Notes: generated from the sequence alone by a model not told the origin. DNA of 64,000 nt from Roseiarcus sp963835955 (GCA_963835955.1 CAWIHZ010000015.1:1-64000), one strand, 5' to 3'. Positions 33,112-42,843 are shown, numbered from the stretch's first letter. Made by a program: numbers and translations.

Positions 33112-36100
33112 ATGCCGAAGCGGACCGATATTTCGACCATCCTCATCATCGGCGCCGGCCCGATCATTATCGGCCAGGCGTGCGAATTCGACTATTCGGG
33201 AACCCAGGCCTGCAAGGCCTTGCGCGCGGAAGGCTATCGAATCGTCCTCATCAATTCCAATCCCGCCACGATCATGACCGATCCCGACATGGCCGACCGG
33301 ACCTACATTGAACCGATCACGCCCGAGATCGTCGAAAAGATCATCGCCAAGGAGCGCGATGCGGCGCCTGGCGGCTTTGCCCTGCTGCCGACGATGGGCG
33401 GCCAGACCGGGCTCAATTGCGCCCTGTCGCTCAACAAGATGGGCGTCCTCGACCGGTACGGCGTCGAGATGATCGGCGCCACCGCCCACGCCATCGACAA
33501 GGCCGAGGACCGGAAATTGTTCCGCGAGGCGATGACCAGGATCGGCCTCTCGACCCCGCGCTCGCACCAGATCAAGACGCTCGCCCAAGCGCTGACCGCG
33601 CTCGAGGACATCGGCCTTCCCGCCATCATCCGCCCCAGCTTCACCATGGGCGGCACCGGCGGCGGCGTCGCCTACAACAGAGAGGAGTTCATCGAGATCG
33701 TCGAACGCGGCATTGACGCCTCGCCCACCGACGAGGTGCTGATCGAGGAGAGCGTGCTCGGCTGGAAGGAATTCGAGATGGAGGTCGTCCGCGACAAGGC
33801 GGACAATTGCATCATCATCTGCTCGATCGAGAACGTCGATCCGATGGGCGTCCATACCGGCGATTCGATCACCGTCGCGCCGGCGCTGACGCTGACCGAC
33901 AAGGAATTCCAGATCATGCGCGACGCCTCGATCGCGGTCCTGCGCGAAATCGGCGTCGAGACCGGCGGCTCGAACGTGCAGTTCGCGGTCAATCCCGCTG
34001 ACGGTCGGATGGTCGTGATCGAAATGAACCCGCGCGTGTCGCGCTCGTCCGCGCTCGCCTCGAAAGCGACCGGCTTTCCGATCGCCAAGGTCGCCGCCAA
34101 GCTCGCGGTCGGCTACACGCTCGACGAGATCGCCAACGACATCACCGGGGGCGCGACGCCCGCCTCGTTCGAACCGACGATCGATTACATCGTCACCAAA
34201 ATCCCGCGTTTCGCTTTCGAGAAGTTCCCCGGCGCCGAACCGGTGCTGACGACGGCGATGAAGTCGGTCGGCGAGGCGATGGCGATCGGGCGCACTTTCG
34301 CCGAATCCCTGCAGAAGGCGCTGCGCTCGCTGGAGACCGGTCTCGACGGTCTCGACGAGATCGAGATCGAGGGCTTGGGCAAGGGCGACGACCACAACGC
34401 GCTGCGCGCCGCGATCGGCGTCCCGACTCCCGACCGGCTCTTGAAGGTCGCCCAAGCGATGCGGATGGGGATGGGCGTCGAGGAAATCCATGAGGTCTCG
34501 AAGATCGATCCGTGGTTTCTGGAGCGTGTGGCCGAGATCGTGGCGCTGGAGGGAAAAGTTCGCGCGCATGGATTGCCGGCCGACGCCGGCGACCTGCGCG
34601 CGCTGAAGGCGGCGGGCTTCTCGGACGTGCGTCTGGCTGGTCTTGCGGGGCTCGCCGCGCCGGATGTCGCTGCCGTCCGCCGGAGGCTCGGAGTTCAGCC
34701 GGTCTTCAAGCGCATCGACACCTGCGCGGCGGAATTCGAGTCGCCGACGGCCTACATGTATTCGACCTACGAGGCGCCGTTCGCGGGCGCCGCGAGCTGC
34801 GAAGCCGATCCTTCGACGCGCGACAAGGTCGTTATCCTGGGCGGCGGCCCGAACCGGATCGGACAGGGCATCGAGTTCGATTACTGTTGCTGCCACGCCT
34901 GCTTCGCGCTGGGCGAGGCCGGATACGAGACCATCATGATCAACTGCAATCCCGAGACGGTCTCGACCGACTACGACACTTCGGACCGGCTCTATTTCGA
35001 GCCGCTGACCGCCGAGGACGTGCTTGCCGTTCTCGACAAGGAGCGTGAGCGCGGGAACCTGAAGGGCGTCATCGTGCAATTCGGCGGCCAGACGCCGCTG
35101 AAACTCGCGCATACAATCGAACAGTCGGGCGCGCCGATCCTCGGCACGTCGGTCGATTCGATCGATCTGGCCGAGGATCGCGACCGTTTCAAGCGCCTGC
35201 TCGACAAGCTCGGCCTGAAGCAGCCCAGGAACGGCATCGCCTATTCGGTCGAACAGGCGCGGCTCATCGCCGGCGATCTCGGACTGCCGCTGGTGGTGCG
35301 CCCCTCTTATGTGCTCGGCGGCCGGGCGATGGCGATCATCCACGACGAACCCGCGCTCGACGACTATCTATTAGGCGTGCTGCCGGGGCTGGTGCCGTCC
35401 GACGTGAAGGCCCGCTATCCCAACGACAAGACCGGTCAGATCAATACGGTTCTGGGCAAGAACCCGCTGCTGTTTGATCGCTACCTTTCGGACGCGATCG
35501 AGATCGACGTCGACGCGCTCAGCGACGGCAAAACCGTGGTTGTTGCGGGAATCATGGAGCATATCGAGGAGGCCGGCATTCATTCCGGGGACAGCGCCTG
35601 CTCCCTGCCGCCGCGTTCGCTGAGCCCGGAGACGATCTCCCGTCTCGAGGAGCAGACGAAGAAGCTCGCGCTCGCGCTCGATGTCGGCGGATTGATGAAC
35701 GTGCAATACGCGCTAAAGGACGGCGCGATCTACGTGCTCGAGGTCAATCCGCGGGCCTCGCGCACGGTGCCTTTCGTCGCCAAAGTGATCGGCCAGCCGA
35801 TCGCCAAGATCGCGAGCCGGGTGATGGCGGGCGAAGAGCTGGCCTCGTTCGATCTGAACCTCGGCGCGCTCGATCATGTCGGAGTCAAGGAGGCAGTGTT
35901 TCCGTTCGCGCGCTTCCCCGGCGTCGACACGGTGCTGGGCCCGGAAATGCGTTCGACCGGCGAGGTGATGGGCATCGACCGGTCGTTCGGGGTCGCGTTC
36001 GCGAAAAGCCAGCTCGGCGCGGGATCGCGGCCGCCGAAATCAGGCACCGTGTTTGTCTCGGTTCGCGACGCCGACAAGGAGCGGATTGTCGAGCCGTTGC

Positions 36101-36435
36101 TGAAGCTACAGGCGCTCGGCTTCAAGATCATCGCCACCGGCGGGACCCAGCGTTATCTGACCGCGCATGGCCTGAAGGCGGAGAAGATCAACAAAGTGTC
36201 GGAAGGCCGTCCGCACGCCGCCGATGCGGTGCGCAACGGCGCCGTGCAACTGATGTTCAACACGACCGAAGGCGCCACCTCGCTCGCGGATTCTAAACCT
36301 CTGCGCCGCGCGGCCCTCTTGCAAAAGACGCCCTATTACACCACACTTGCAGGGGCCATCGCGGCGGCGGAAGGGATCCGCGCCGTTGTCGCCGGCGAGC
36401 TCGAAGTCAGGGCGTTACAGGACTATCTCGCGTGA
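33112..36435 (+). CDS. carB: Carbamoyl-phosphate synthase large subunit
   Basis: A 1107-residue enzyme that makes carbamoyl phosphate from bicarbonate, ammonia (from the small subunit) and two ATP, for arginine and pyrimidine synthesis. It has two homologous ATP-grasp halves: the first starts at TILIIGAGPIIIGQACEFD with FTMGGTGGG and EMNPRVSRSSALASKATG; the second starts at KVVILGGGPNRIGQGIEFD with EVNPRASRTVPFVAKVIG. The C-terminal MGS-like allosteric domain covers about the last 140 residues (VFVSVRDADKERIVEPL, then ATGGTQRYL). Start ATG 33112 has an AAGGGA site. The small-subunit gene carA is not in the window. greA follows 51 bases on, a common alphaproteobacterial order. Confidence 0.97.
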   Translation: MPKRTDISTILIIGAGPIIIGQACEFDYSGTQACKALRAEGYRIVLINSNPATIMTDPDMADRTYIEPITPEIVEKIIAKERDAAPGGFALLPTMGGQTGLNCALSLNKMGVLDRYGVEMIGATAHAIDKAEDRKLFREAMTRIGLSTPRSHQIKTLAQALTALEDIGLPAIIRPSFTMGGTGGGVAYNREEFIEIVERGIDASPTDEVLIEESVLGWKEFEMEVVRDKADNCIIICSIENVDPMGVHTGDSITVAPALTLTDKEFQIMRDASIAVLREIGVETGGSNVQFAVNPADGRMVVIEMNPRVSRSSALASKATGFPIAKVAAKLAVGYTLDEIANDITGGATPASFEPTIDYIVTKIPRFAFEKFPGAEPVLTTAMKSVGEAMAIGRTFAESLQKALRSLETGLDGLDEIEIEGLGKGDDHNALRAAIGVPTPDRLLKVAQAMRMGMGVEEIHEVSKIDPWFLERVAEIVALEGKVRAHGLPADAGDLRALKAAGFSDVRLAGLAGLAAPDVAAVRRRLGVQPVFKRIDTCAAEFESPTAYMYSTYEAPFAGAASCEADPSTRDKVVILGGGPNRIGQGIEFDYCCCHACFALGEAGYETIMINCNPETVSTDYDTSDRLYFEPLTAEDVLAVLDKERERGNLKGVIVQFGGQTPLKLAHTIEQSGAPILGTSVDSIDLAEDRDRFKRLLDKLGLKQPRNGIAYSVEQARLIAGDLGLPLVVRPSYVLGGRAMAIIHDEPALDDYLLGVLPGLVPSDVKARYPNDKTGQINTVLGKNPLLFDRYLSDAIEIDVDALSDGKTVVVAGIMEHIEEAGIHSGDSACSLPPRSLSPETISRLEEQTKKLALALDVGGLMNVQYALKDGAIYVLEVNPRASRTVPFVAKVIGQPIAKIASRVMAGEELASFDLNLGALDHVGVKEAVFPFARFPGVDTVLGPEMRSTGEVMGIDRSFGVAFAKSQLGAGSRPPKSGTVFVSVRDADKERIVEPLLKLQALGFKIIATGGTQRYLTAHGLKAEKINKVSEGRPHAADAVRNGAVQLMFNTTEGATSLADSKPLRRAALLQKTPYYTTLAGAIAAAEGIRAVVAGELEVRALQDYLA

Positions 36436-36486
36436 CGGCGTGAAAAAAGACGCCGCCGCGGATGAAAGCTTTTTGACGGTTGTCCA

Positions 36487-36960
36487 ATGGATAAAATGCC
36501 GATTACCGCCGCGGGCCATGCGGCCCTGGAGGCGGAGTTTAACTTTCGCCAAAAGGTCGAGCGACCGCGTATCGTCGCGGCGATTTCGGAGGCGCGAACA
36601 CATGGGGATCTTTCGGAAAACGCCGAATATCATTCGGCCAAGGAAGCCCAGTCCCACAACGAAGGCCGCATCCTCGAACTGGAGGACCTGCTGCAGCGCG
36701 CCGAGGTGATCGACGTGACGAAACTGACCGGAACAACGGTCAAATTCGGCGCCACCGTGACGCTGATCGACGAGGACACCGAGAAGCAAAAGGTGTTCCA
36801 GATCGTTGGCGAGACCGAGGCCGACGTGAAGTCGGGCAAGGTTTCCATTTCCTCTCCGACCGCTCGCGCCCTAATCGGAAAAGAGGCGGGCGATAGCGTG
36901 GAAGTGATTACGCCCGGCGGCGGCAAGAGCTACGAAATCGTCAAAGTCGTATATATATAG
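36487..36960 (+). CDS. greA: Transcription elongation factor GreA
   Basis: A 157-residue GreA that rescues backtracked RNA polymerase by stimulating its transcript-cleavage activity. The N-terminal coiled coil carries the acidic tip (ARTHGDLSENAEYHSAKE, with the conserved Asp and Glu that reach the active site). The C-terminal FKBP-like domain contains VKFGATVTLIDEDTEK and SPTARALIGKEAGDSVEV. Length and sequence are normal. It lies 51 bases after carB; a small hairpin without a T run (CGGCGT...ACGCCG, about 36428-36448) sits in the gap. Confidence 0.97.
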   Translation: MDKMPITAAGHAALEAEFNFRQKVERPRIVAAISEARTHGDLSENAEYHSAKEAQSHNEGRILELEDLLQRAEVIDVTKLTGTTVKFGATVTLIDEDTEKQKVFQIVGETEADVKSGKVSISSPTARALIGKEAGDSVEVITPGGGKSYEIVKVVYI

Positions 36961-37014
36961 CGTTGCGGAAGGACCCCGGGGCGCGATCCGACGCGCCAGT
37001 AAGGAGGTTACGAC

Positions 37015-37533
37015 ATGTCATCGCTTATTTTGACCCGCCGCCGCGCGCTTGCGGCCCTCGGCGCCTTTGCTCTTCCCTCTGCGATCGCCGCTCGCGGCGC
37101 GCTGGCGCAGGCGGGCGTCCGGTTCCGCGACATTCGCGTCGACGTCTCGCCGTTGCGCGCCAGCGTCGGCGACCCGACCGCCGCCTGGGTGCAGGAGGCG
37201 CTGCCGCGAGAACTGGCGCGGGCCTTGGCGCCCTACATGTCGCCGGGCGATCGCTACGGGGCGACGCTGGTGGCGCGGATCAACAATGTCTTTCTCGGTC
37301 CTAGCAGCGGCGGGACCGGCCCGCTCGGCTCCTCCCAGGATACGATCGAGGGCGACATTTTGATCAGAGGACCGCGCGGCGGAGTCGCGGCCGTTACCCC
37401 CATCCGCGCGATCGCGTTTTATTATCCGAGCCCCGTCGATCAGCCGCTGAGGGTTGAATCCAATCGCGCCCGGGTGGCGGCTCTCGCGCAGGCTTTTGCC
37501 GGGTGGGCGCCGAGGGAGCTCGGGCTTTCGTAG
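37015..37533 (+). CDS. Exported protein with Tat-like signal, unknown function
   Basis: A 172-residue protein. The N-terminus has a twin-arginine-like motif (LILTRRRALAALGAFALP) and an AxA cleavage region (GALAQA). The mature part, VRFRDIRVDVSPLRASVGD, then ELARALAPYMSPGDRYGATL and YYPSPVDQPLRVESNRARV, is small and soluble and is predicted to mix sheet and helix. Homologues of unknown function are common in Rhizobiales near greA. Start ATG 37015 has an AAGGAGG site. Export folded through the Tat path would suggest a cofactor or early folding, but no cofactor motif is visible. Confidence 0.75.
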   Translation: MSSLILTRRRALAALGAFALPSAIAARGALAQAGVRFRDIRVDVSPLRASVGDPTAAWVQEALPRELARALAPYMSPGDRYGATLVARINNVFLGPSSGGTGPLGSSQDTIEGDILIRGPRGGVAAVTPIRAIAFYYPSPVDQPLRVESNRARVAALAQAFAGWAPRELGLS

Positions 37534-37706
37534 CCGCTGAGGCTGGTCCCGGAGGCGCGCCGGCGAGGTGCGCCTAGCCGGCGTCTGTCGGGCGCCTGGA
37601 AGGGCGGGCCGCGCGGGAATCGAGGAACGCCGATAAGGCGCAGTCCCGCGGCGGATCCTCGGATAGGGATGTTTGCGTCCGCGGCGTTCGTGGTATAGCC
37701 CGGCTC

Positions 37707-38534
37707 ATGGTCGGGGCGGGCACGGATCGGTCGAAACCGCCGCTCGGGGGCGGCCCGGCTGTCATTCTGGTGCGGCCGCAACTGGCGGTGAACATCGGCA
37801 TGTGCGCTCGGGCGATGGCCAATTTCGGCCTCGAGGACATGCGCCTCGTCTCGCCGCGCGAAGGCTGGCCTCGCACCGACGGCTATCGCGACGTTGCTTA
37901 CTCGGCCGCCGCGGGTGCGACGGCGGTGCTCGATCGCGCGCGCGTTTATCCGGACGTCGCCGAGGCGGTCGGCGATCTCAATTTCGTTTTCGCCGCCACG
38001 GCGCGCGAACGCGGCCAGATGAAGGCAGTCGTGGTCCCGACCGCGGCGATGGCGGCGACCGCCGGCGCTACCGGCCAAAAGCGCGGAATCCTGTTCGGTC
38101 CTGAGCGCACCGGCCTCGACAACGACGAGGTGGCGATCGCCGATGCGATCATCACCTTCCCGTCAAATCCCTCATACGCCTCGCTCAATCTCTCCCAGGC
38201 GGTGCTGCTGTGCGGCTATGAATGGTTCAAGGCGGCGCATGGCGATCAGCCTCCCCCGCCGACCATTCCCCGCCCTGTCTCGCCGCCGGCGCAACGCGAG
38301 ATGCTGCTCGCCTTCTTCGGCTATCTGGAGGCCAGGCTCGACGCCAACGGCTTTTTCCGGCCGGCGACCAAGAAGCCGGGCATGCGGCGCAACCTGCGCA
38401 ACATTTTCCACCGCATGGAACTGACGCAGCAGGATTTGCGCACGCTGTGGGGAGCGGTGGTGCGGCTGGCGGAGGGGCCGCGCGTCGACGTGCAGACCCG
38501 CAAGCGCTTCCGGCCGAAACAGCCCGGCGGCTGA
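37707..38534 (+). CDS. trmJ: tRNA/rRNA methyltransferase, TrmJ-like (SpoU family)
   Basis: A 275-residue SPOUT methyltransferase that 2'-O-methylates RNA, most likely tRNA position 32. Motif 1 is VILVRPQLAVNIGMCARAMA, motif 2 ILFGPERTGLDNDEV, and motif 3 PSYASLNLSQAVLLCGYEW, together making the S-adenosylmethionine-binding trefoil knot. The extra C-terminal part (FFGYLEARLDANGFF, then RNLRNIFHRMELTQQDLRTL) is characteristic of TrmJ. Start ATG 37707 gives a short Gly-rich lead. Confidence 0.9.
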   Translation: MVGAGTDRSKPPLGGGPAVILVRPQLAVNIGMCARAMANFGLEDMRLVSPREGWPRTDGYRDVAYSAAAGATAVLDRARVYPDVAEAVGDLNFVFAATARERGQMKAVVVPTAAMAATAGATGQKRGILFGPERTGLDNDEVAIADAIITFPSNPSYASLNLSQAVLLCGYEWFKAAHGDQPPPPTIPRPVSPPAQREMLLAFFGYLEARLDANGFFRPATKKPGMRRNLRNIFHRMELTQQDLRTLWGAVVRLAEGPRVDVQTRKRFRPKQPGG

Positions 38535-38572
38535 TCGCAGTCAGGGTCGCCCGATCATTGACGCGCGCAAGC

Positions 38573-38609
38573 AAAAAAGGCTCCCCGAACGGCCGCCGCC
38601 CGGAGAGCT
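38573..38609 (-). terminator. Rho-independent terminator of the His-rich gene at 38655
   Basis: Read on the minus strand, GCTCTCCG pairs with CGGGGAGC (one G-T pair) across a GC-rich loop and is followed by CTTTTTT. It lies 46 bases after the stop of the poly-His protein gene, in the gap before trmJ's end on the other strand. Confidence 0.8.
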
Positions 38610-38654
38610 GGTCGCGCCATCAAAGGACGGCGGGCTGAAGCCGTGGTCCGGTTG

Positions 38655-38891
38655 TTACTTGGGCGCTGCTTCCGCCGCGGGCGCGGCCTTGTGGTGGTGG
38701 TGATAGTGGTGATGATAATGATGGCGATGATGATGGTGATGATGATGGTGATGATAGTGATGATGATGATGATGGGGATGATGCGTTTCCTGCGCCATCG
38801 GAGCAGCGGCCGGCGCAGCGGCGTCTTCGGCGATGGCGACTCCTCCGAGGGCGATGGTGAGAGCGGCGGCGGCAAGCAGGGTCTTGATCAT
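38655..38891 (-). CDS. Small exported poly-histidine protein
   Basis: A 78-residue protein. The signal peptide is MIKTLLAAAALTIALGGVAI with cleavage after IAEDA. The mature part is an Ala/Pro linker followed by a run of about 30 residues that is almost all His with a few Tyr and Arg, then an Ala/Pro/Lys tail. Such a tract would bind Ni, Zn, Cu or Co; a periplasmic metal buffer is the simplest idea. It has its own terminator downstream. A second, longer poly-His protein is encoded at 48584-48943. His-repeat length is prone to slippage, so the exact length may vary. Confidence 0.75.
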   Translation of the reverse strand: MIKTLLAAAALTIALGGVAIAEDAAAPAAAPMAQETHHPHHHHHHYHHHHHHHHHRHHYHHHYHHHHKAAPAAEAAPK

Positions 38892-39144
38892 GGGAATGCG
38901 GTCCTGTCGTTTTTAGGACCCGAGCGGGTCCTCCGACCGCACACTGCCGCCCGCCGCCTGAACTCAATATGAACCGGGGCGCGGCGCTGGGGCGCATCGA
39001 TTAGGAAAAACCGACGCGGCGGGCGGTCCGCGGACCATCGGCGCCGCAATCTGGCGGCGGCGTCGGTCGGGATCCGCCATCAGGCGCCTCGCATGCGATA
39101 GAAACGAATAAAGCGAATCGGGGCGCGAAGGGACTTTCTGAGCC

Positions 39145-40032
39145 ATGGCGGTGAACAGCATGACCGGGTTCGCCCGCGCGGCCGGGAGCGCCGGCGGTTG
39201 GCGTTGGTCGTTCGAGATCAAAAGCGTCAACGCCAAGGGCCTCGATCTCAGGCTGAGGATGCCGGCGCCGTTCGACCGGGCGGAGGGCGAGGCGCGCGCC
39301 AGGCTCGCCAGGGCGCTTTCGCGCGGCACGTGCTTCGCCACTTTGACGGCCCAGCGCGAAGGCGCGGCGAGCGCGGCGCGGATCGATCAGGCGGTGGTGG
39401 AGACGATCGCCGCCGCGGCGCGGGCGGCGGCGGAAAAGACGGGCCTCGCCGCTCCGACCATGGACGGTCTGCTCGCCTTGCGCGGCGTCGTCGAGATCGT
39501 CGACGCCGCGGATGACGAAGAGACGGCCGCCGCCGCCTGCGCCGGCGCGCTTGTGAGCCTCGACGAGGCGCTCGCGGCGCTCGGGGCCATGCGCCGAACC
39601 GAGGGCGAGGCGCTCGCCGCCGTGCTGCGCGAAAGGCTCGACGCCATCGCCGCGCTCGCGGACGCGGCGGACGCCAATCCGGCCCGCCGTCCGGAGGCGG
39701 TGCGCGCGCGTCTGGCGCAGTCCGTCGCCGCCCTGATGGATTCCTCGCGCGGGTTCGACGACAACCGTCTGCATCAGGAGGCGATCCTGCTCGCCGCCAA
39801 GGCCGACATTCGCGAGGAGCTCGACCGGCTCAAGACCCATGTCGCCGCCGCGCGGGCGCTGCTGGATGAGGGAGGGGCGATCGGCCGGCGGCTCGATTTC
39901 CTCGCCCAGGAGCTGGGCCGGGAGGCCAATACGCTCGCCGCCAAGGCCAATGACGTCACGCTGACGGCGCAGGGGCTTGAACTGAGGGCGCAAATCGAGC
40001 AATTCCGCGAGCAGGTCCAGAACATCGAGTGA
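39145..40032 (+). CDS. yicC: YicC family endoribonuclease
   Basis: A 295-residue YicC protein. The N-terminal domain begins MAVNSMTGFARAAG and contains SFEIKSVNAKGLDLRLRMP; the DUF1732 C-terminal part ends with DIREELDRLKTHVAAARAL, then GRRLDFLAQELGREANTLAA. Escherichia coli YicC is an endoribonuclease acting on small RNAs. It is followed 9 bases later by gmk, the usual two-gene operon in alphaproteobacteria. Confidence 0.95.
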   Translation: MAVNSMTGFARAAGSAGGWRWSFEIKSVNAKGLDLRLRMPAPFDRAEGEARARLARALSRGTCFATLTAQREGAASAARIDQAVVETIAAAARAAAEKTGLAAPTMDGLLALRGVVEIVDAADDEETAAAACAGALVSLDEALAALGAMRRTEGEALAAVLRERLDAIAALADAADANPARRPEAVRARLAQSVAALMDSSRGFDDNRLHQEAILLAAKADIREELDRLKTHVAAARALLDEGGAIGRRLDFLAQELGREANTLAAKANDVTLTAQGLELRAQIEQFREQVQNIE

Positions 40033-40041
40033 GTCTCAACG

Positions 40042-40674
40042 ATGGCGGCGAACCGGCGCGGAATGATCCTGATCCTGTCCTCGCCTTCGGGCGCCGGCAA
40101 GACGACGCTGACCCGCATGCTGATGCAGGACAAGGCGCTGGACCTGACGCTCTCGGTTTCGGTGACCACGCGCCCGCGCCGTTCCTCCGAGGTCGACGGC
40201 ATCCACTACCGCTTCACCGATCAGCGCGAATTCGACCGCATGAAGAAGGGCGGCGACCTGCTCGAATGGGCGGAGGTGCACGGCAACTTCTACGGCACGC
40301 CGCGCGAGCCGGTCGAGAAGGTGCTGGCGCAGGGGCGCGACATGCTGTTCGACGTCGACTGGCAGGGCGCGCGGCAGATGCGCGAACGGCTCGGCGACGA
40401 CGTCGTCAGCATTTTCGTGCTGCCGCCGTCGATGCGCGAGTTGCGCGCCAGGCTCGAGCGGCGGGCCGAGGATTCGTCCTCGTCGATCGGAACCCGCCTC
40501 GACAACGCCCGGCGCGAGATCGAGCGCTGGCGCAACTACCAGTACGTTATCGTCAACGACGATCTGCAGCGCGGCTACAAGGACGTGGTGGCGATCGTCG
40601 CCGCCGAGCGGCTGCGCTGCTCGCGGGTCGAGGCGGGCATCGAGCGCTTCGTCGCCGGGCTGATGGGCGAGTGA
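40042..40674 (+). CDS. gmk: Guanylate kinase
   Basis: A 210-residue kinase that converts GMP and ATP to GDP and ADP. The P-loop is LSSPSGAGKTTLTR; GMP-binding residues lie in VSVTTRPRRSSEVDGIHYRF and LLEWAEVHGNFYGTPR; the Walker-B-like strand is DMLFDVDWQGARQM. The lid region carries RRAEDSSSSIGTRL. Size and motifs are normal. It is co-transcribed with yicC. Confidence 0.97.
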   Translation: MAANRRGMILILSSPSGAGKTTLTRMLMQDKALDLTLSVSVTTRPRRSSEVDGIHYRFTDQREFDRMKKGGDLLEWAEVHGNFYGTPREPVEKVLAQGRDMLFDVDWQGARQMRERLGDDVVSIFVLPPSMRELRARLERRAEDSSSSIGTRLDNARREIERWRNYQYVIVNDDLQRGYKDVVAIVAAERLRCSRVEAGIERFVAGLMGE

Positions 40675-40925
40675 GGGGCGAACGCCGTTTACCGCCGTTT
40701 TTCCCGGCCGACCAAGTCTTTTCAAATGGTTAGACCCCCGTTTACCGCCGCGCCCACAAATGGCGCCATCCAGGTTCGCGGCTGGGGAGGGCCGCGCAGA
40801 ATTAACTAAAATTATATGTTTTATATTTCATTGTCCAAGACTGACGGGTCCGACTATCGATAGCGCGCGGCGAAAGGTCTCTGCGGCGCGAGGGGCCAAC
40901 GCCCGCCGCCTGGCATGGCCGAGAA

Positions 40926-41552
40926 TCATCCCAGCATCTTCGACGCCGCCTCGGCCATCGCGACGCCGAGGATCGCGTGCTGGTCGGGCGCGTAGTGGAT
41001 GCCGTCGAGGTCTGAGCACCGAATGAACTGTCCCGCGTCGACGAAACCGACGCCGCGGCGCTCCGCCAGCGCGCGATAGAGGGCAGGGAGTTCGCGCGCC
41101 TTGGCCGCCCCGCCGGCGAACATCTCCGCATATTCGGTCAGCCTGGCGATCGGCGGCGGCGCGACCAGGATGATGCGCGGGGCGCCGCCGCCCGGCCCGG
41201 CCTCGGAAGCCAGCGCGACATCGATGAGCCGCTCGATTCCGGCCGCGATCGTCGCCGGCGTCGCCGCGAATTTGGCCTTGCAGTCGTTGCAGCCGAGCGA
41301 GACGACGACGAGATCGAGCGGCGCATGGCTCAACAGGCAGGGCGCAAAATAGACGAAGCCGTTGCGTCCCGGCTCGTCGGGATCGTCGAATTGCGCGGTG
41401 CGCCCGCGCAAGCCCTCTTCGATCACCGAAAAACGCTCCCCGAGCGCGTGCGCCATCACGCCCGGCCAGCGGACGCCGGGCGCCATCCGCGCGTCGCGCC
41501 CCGGAGTGGCGCCCCAGGTGTTGGAATCTCCGAAGGCGACGACGGTGGGCAT
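40926..41552 (-). CDS. SGNH/GDSL-type hydrolase (arylesterase-like)
   Basis: A 208-residue SGNH-family esterase. Block I is VVAFGDSNTWGA (nucleophile Ser10), block II Gly lies in EEGLRGRTAQFD, block III is SLGCNDCK (Asn), and block V is DLDGIHYAPDQH (Asp and His). It has no signal peptide. Relatives hydrolyse aryl esters, short acyl esters or acetylated sugars. The gene stands alone between gmk and an alcohol-dehydrogenase remnant. Confidence 0.9.
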   Translation of the reverse strand: MPTVVAFGDSNTWGATPGRDARMAPGVRWPGVMAHALGERFSVIEEGLRGRTAQFDDPDEPGRNGFVYFAPCLLSHAPLDLVVVSLGCNDCKAKFAATPATIAAGIERLIDVALASEAGPGGGAPRIILVAPPPIARLTEYAEMFAGGAAKARELPALYRALAERRGVGFVDAGQFIRCSDLDGIHYAPDQHAILGVAMAEAASKMLG

Positions 41553-41699
41553 GGTTCTGGTCCTAACGCGAGGTTCAAGGATGCGATCTGCCCAAGATTC
41601 GCCGCGCGATCAAGCGGCCTCGGGTCCAACCGCCGATCGGTTGAAGCGCAACAGTTGTCTTAATTTGCCGTCGAGGAAAAAGCGTGATTTGTCGCCCTT

Positions 41700-42249
41700 G
41701 TGCGAAATAAAGGCGGCGCCGGTCGATGCGGACAACCCGCTGCTGATCATCGGGGCAGGGGGCTTGGGCTTGCCGCGGTCAATTTGACCCGCGCCCTTTA
41801 CGGCGTCGGACCGACGGTCGCGGACATCGACGCGACAAAACGGCAGGCCGCGCTCGACGCCGGCGCTTCGGCTGCGGTCGATCCGGCCGATCCCGATCTT
41901 CGCAAGCGCCTGCTGAAGGAAACCGGCGGATTCTCGACCGCGATCGACTTTGTCGGCGCGGAGACTTCGACCGGGTTCGGCCTCGCCTTGCTGCGCAGGG
42001 GAGGGCGCATCTATGTCGTCGGCCTGTTCGGCGGCTCGATTGCAATTCCGCTGGCCGCGCTGCCAAGCGCGCCGTCGGAATCATAGGCTCGTTTGTGGGC
42101 TCGCTGCCGGAATTCCTTGAACTGCTCGCGCTCGCCCGCGAGGGGAGAGTCAAGTCGATGCCGAACGAGACCCGGCCGCTCGATGCGGCTCAACAGTCGC
42201 CGGACGACCTGCGCGCGGGCCGCATCCGCGGCCGGATCGTCCTTGCCTC
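41700..42249 (+). pseudogene. Zinc-type alcohol dehydrogenase, 5'-truncated and frameshifted
   Basis: Only the NAD(P)-binding half of a medium-chain dehydrogenase is present. It begins at KAAPVDADNPLLIIGAGGLG, loses frame at about 41771 (TTGCCGCGG, apparently one G short), continues as LTRALYGVGPTVADIDATK to IYVVGLFGGSIAIPLAALP, loses frame again at about 42066, and resumes as GSFVGSLPEFLELLALARE, ending RAGRIRGRIVLAS. The zinc-binding GroES-like half is missing. The fragment cannot be functional as it stands. Confidence 0.8.
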
Positions 42250-42282
42250 TTGTTGCCGGCCTGGCGCCGGCGCGGCATTAGC

Positions 42283-42843
42283 TCACGCTCGCGGCGCGAT
42301 GCGCGCCTGGACGTCTTCGGTCATGGTCTCGATCCGCTCGACCAGCGCTTTCACGGTCTCGGTGAGGTCGGTGTTCTGCTTGATCAGCGCCTCGACGTCC
42401 CTGGTCAGGGTCGTGTTCTGCTCGAGCATGTCGACCAACAGTTGAGTTTGTTGCCGCATCTGCGCCTGCCGCTCCTCGTTGACCTGATGCAACTCCTCGC
42501 GATGCTGAGCGTCGGCGATGCTGTTGGCCTTGTCGCGGTCGGCCTGACGGGTCTGGGCGAGCAGGATCAGCGGCGCGGCGTATGCCGCCTGCAACGAGAA
42601 GGCGAGGTTCAGGAGGATGAACGGATAGACGTCGAACTTCGTCCACCCGACGACGTTGAGCCAGATCCAGACGGCGACGATGAGCGTCTGGGCGATCAGA
42701 AACGTCGACGTGCCGAAGAAACGGGCGAAAGATTCCGCCTTCTGGCCGAACCAGTCGCTGCCGAAAACCGCGTCGAGATGGGCGTGCGGCAGGTGAAACC
42801 TGCGCAGGCGTTTATCGCCGTTCCCCGTTTGGCCTAAACTCAC
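42283..42843 (-). CDS. DUF1003 membrane protein
   Basis: A 186-residue protein of the DUF1003 family. Two close membrane helices (TFLIAQTLIVAVWIWLNVVG and YPFILLNLAFSLQAAYAAPL) are followed by DRDKANSIADAQHREELH and a C-terminal coiled coil (VDMLEQNTTLTRDVEALIKQ). The function is unknown. Start GTG 42843 is preferred because an AAGGAG site precedes it; ATG 42873 and 42975 lack one. It is transcribed toward the dehydrogenase remnant. Confidence 0.85.
   Translation of the reverse strand: MSLGQTGNGDKRLRRFHLPHAHLDAVFGSDWFGQKAESFARFFGTSTFLIAQTLIVAVWIWLNVVGWTKFDVYPFILLNLAFSLQAAYAAPLILLAQTRQADRDKANSIADAQHREELHQVNEERQAQMRQQTQLLVDMLEQNTTLTRDVEALIKQNTDLTETVKALVERIETMTEDVQARIAPRA

Noticed and set aside
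33100..35343. Open frame of 747 codons on the minus strand
   Set aside because: It is the shadow of carB, which is unmistakable on the plus strand.
36428..36448. Terminator between carB and greA
   Set aside because: A 6-bp stem without a T run; too weak to call, and the genes are probably co-transcribed.
38690..38790. CRISPR-like short repeats (GATGATGGTGAT)
   Set aside because: These are the codons of a poly-His tract read on the opposite strand; there are no spacers.
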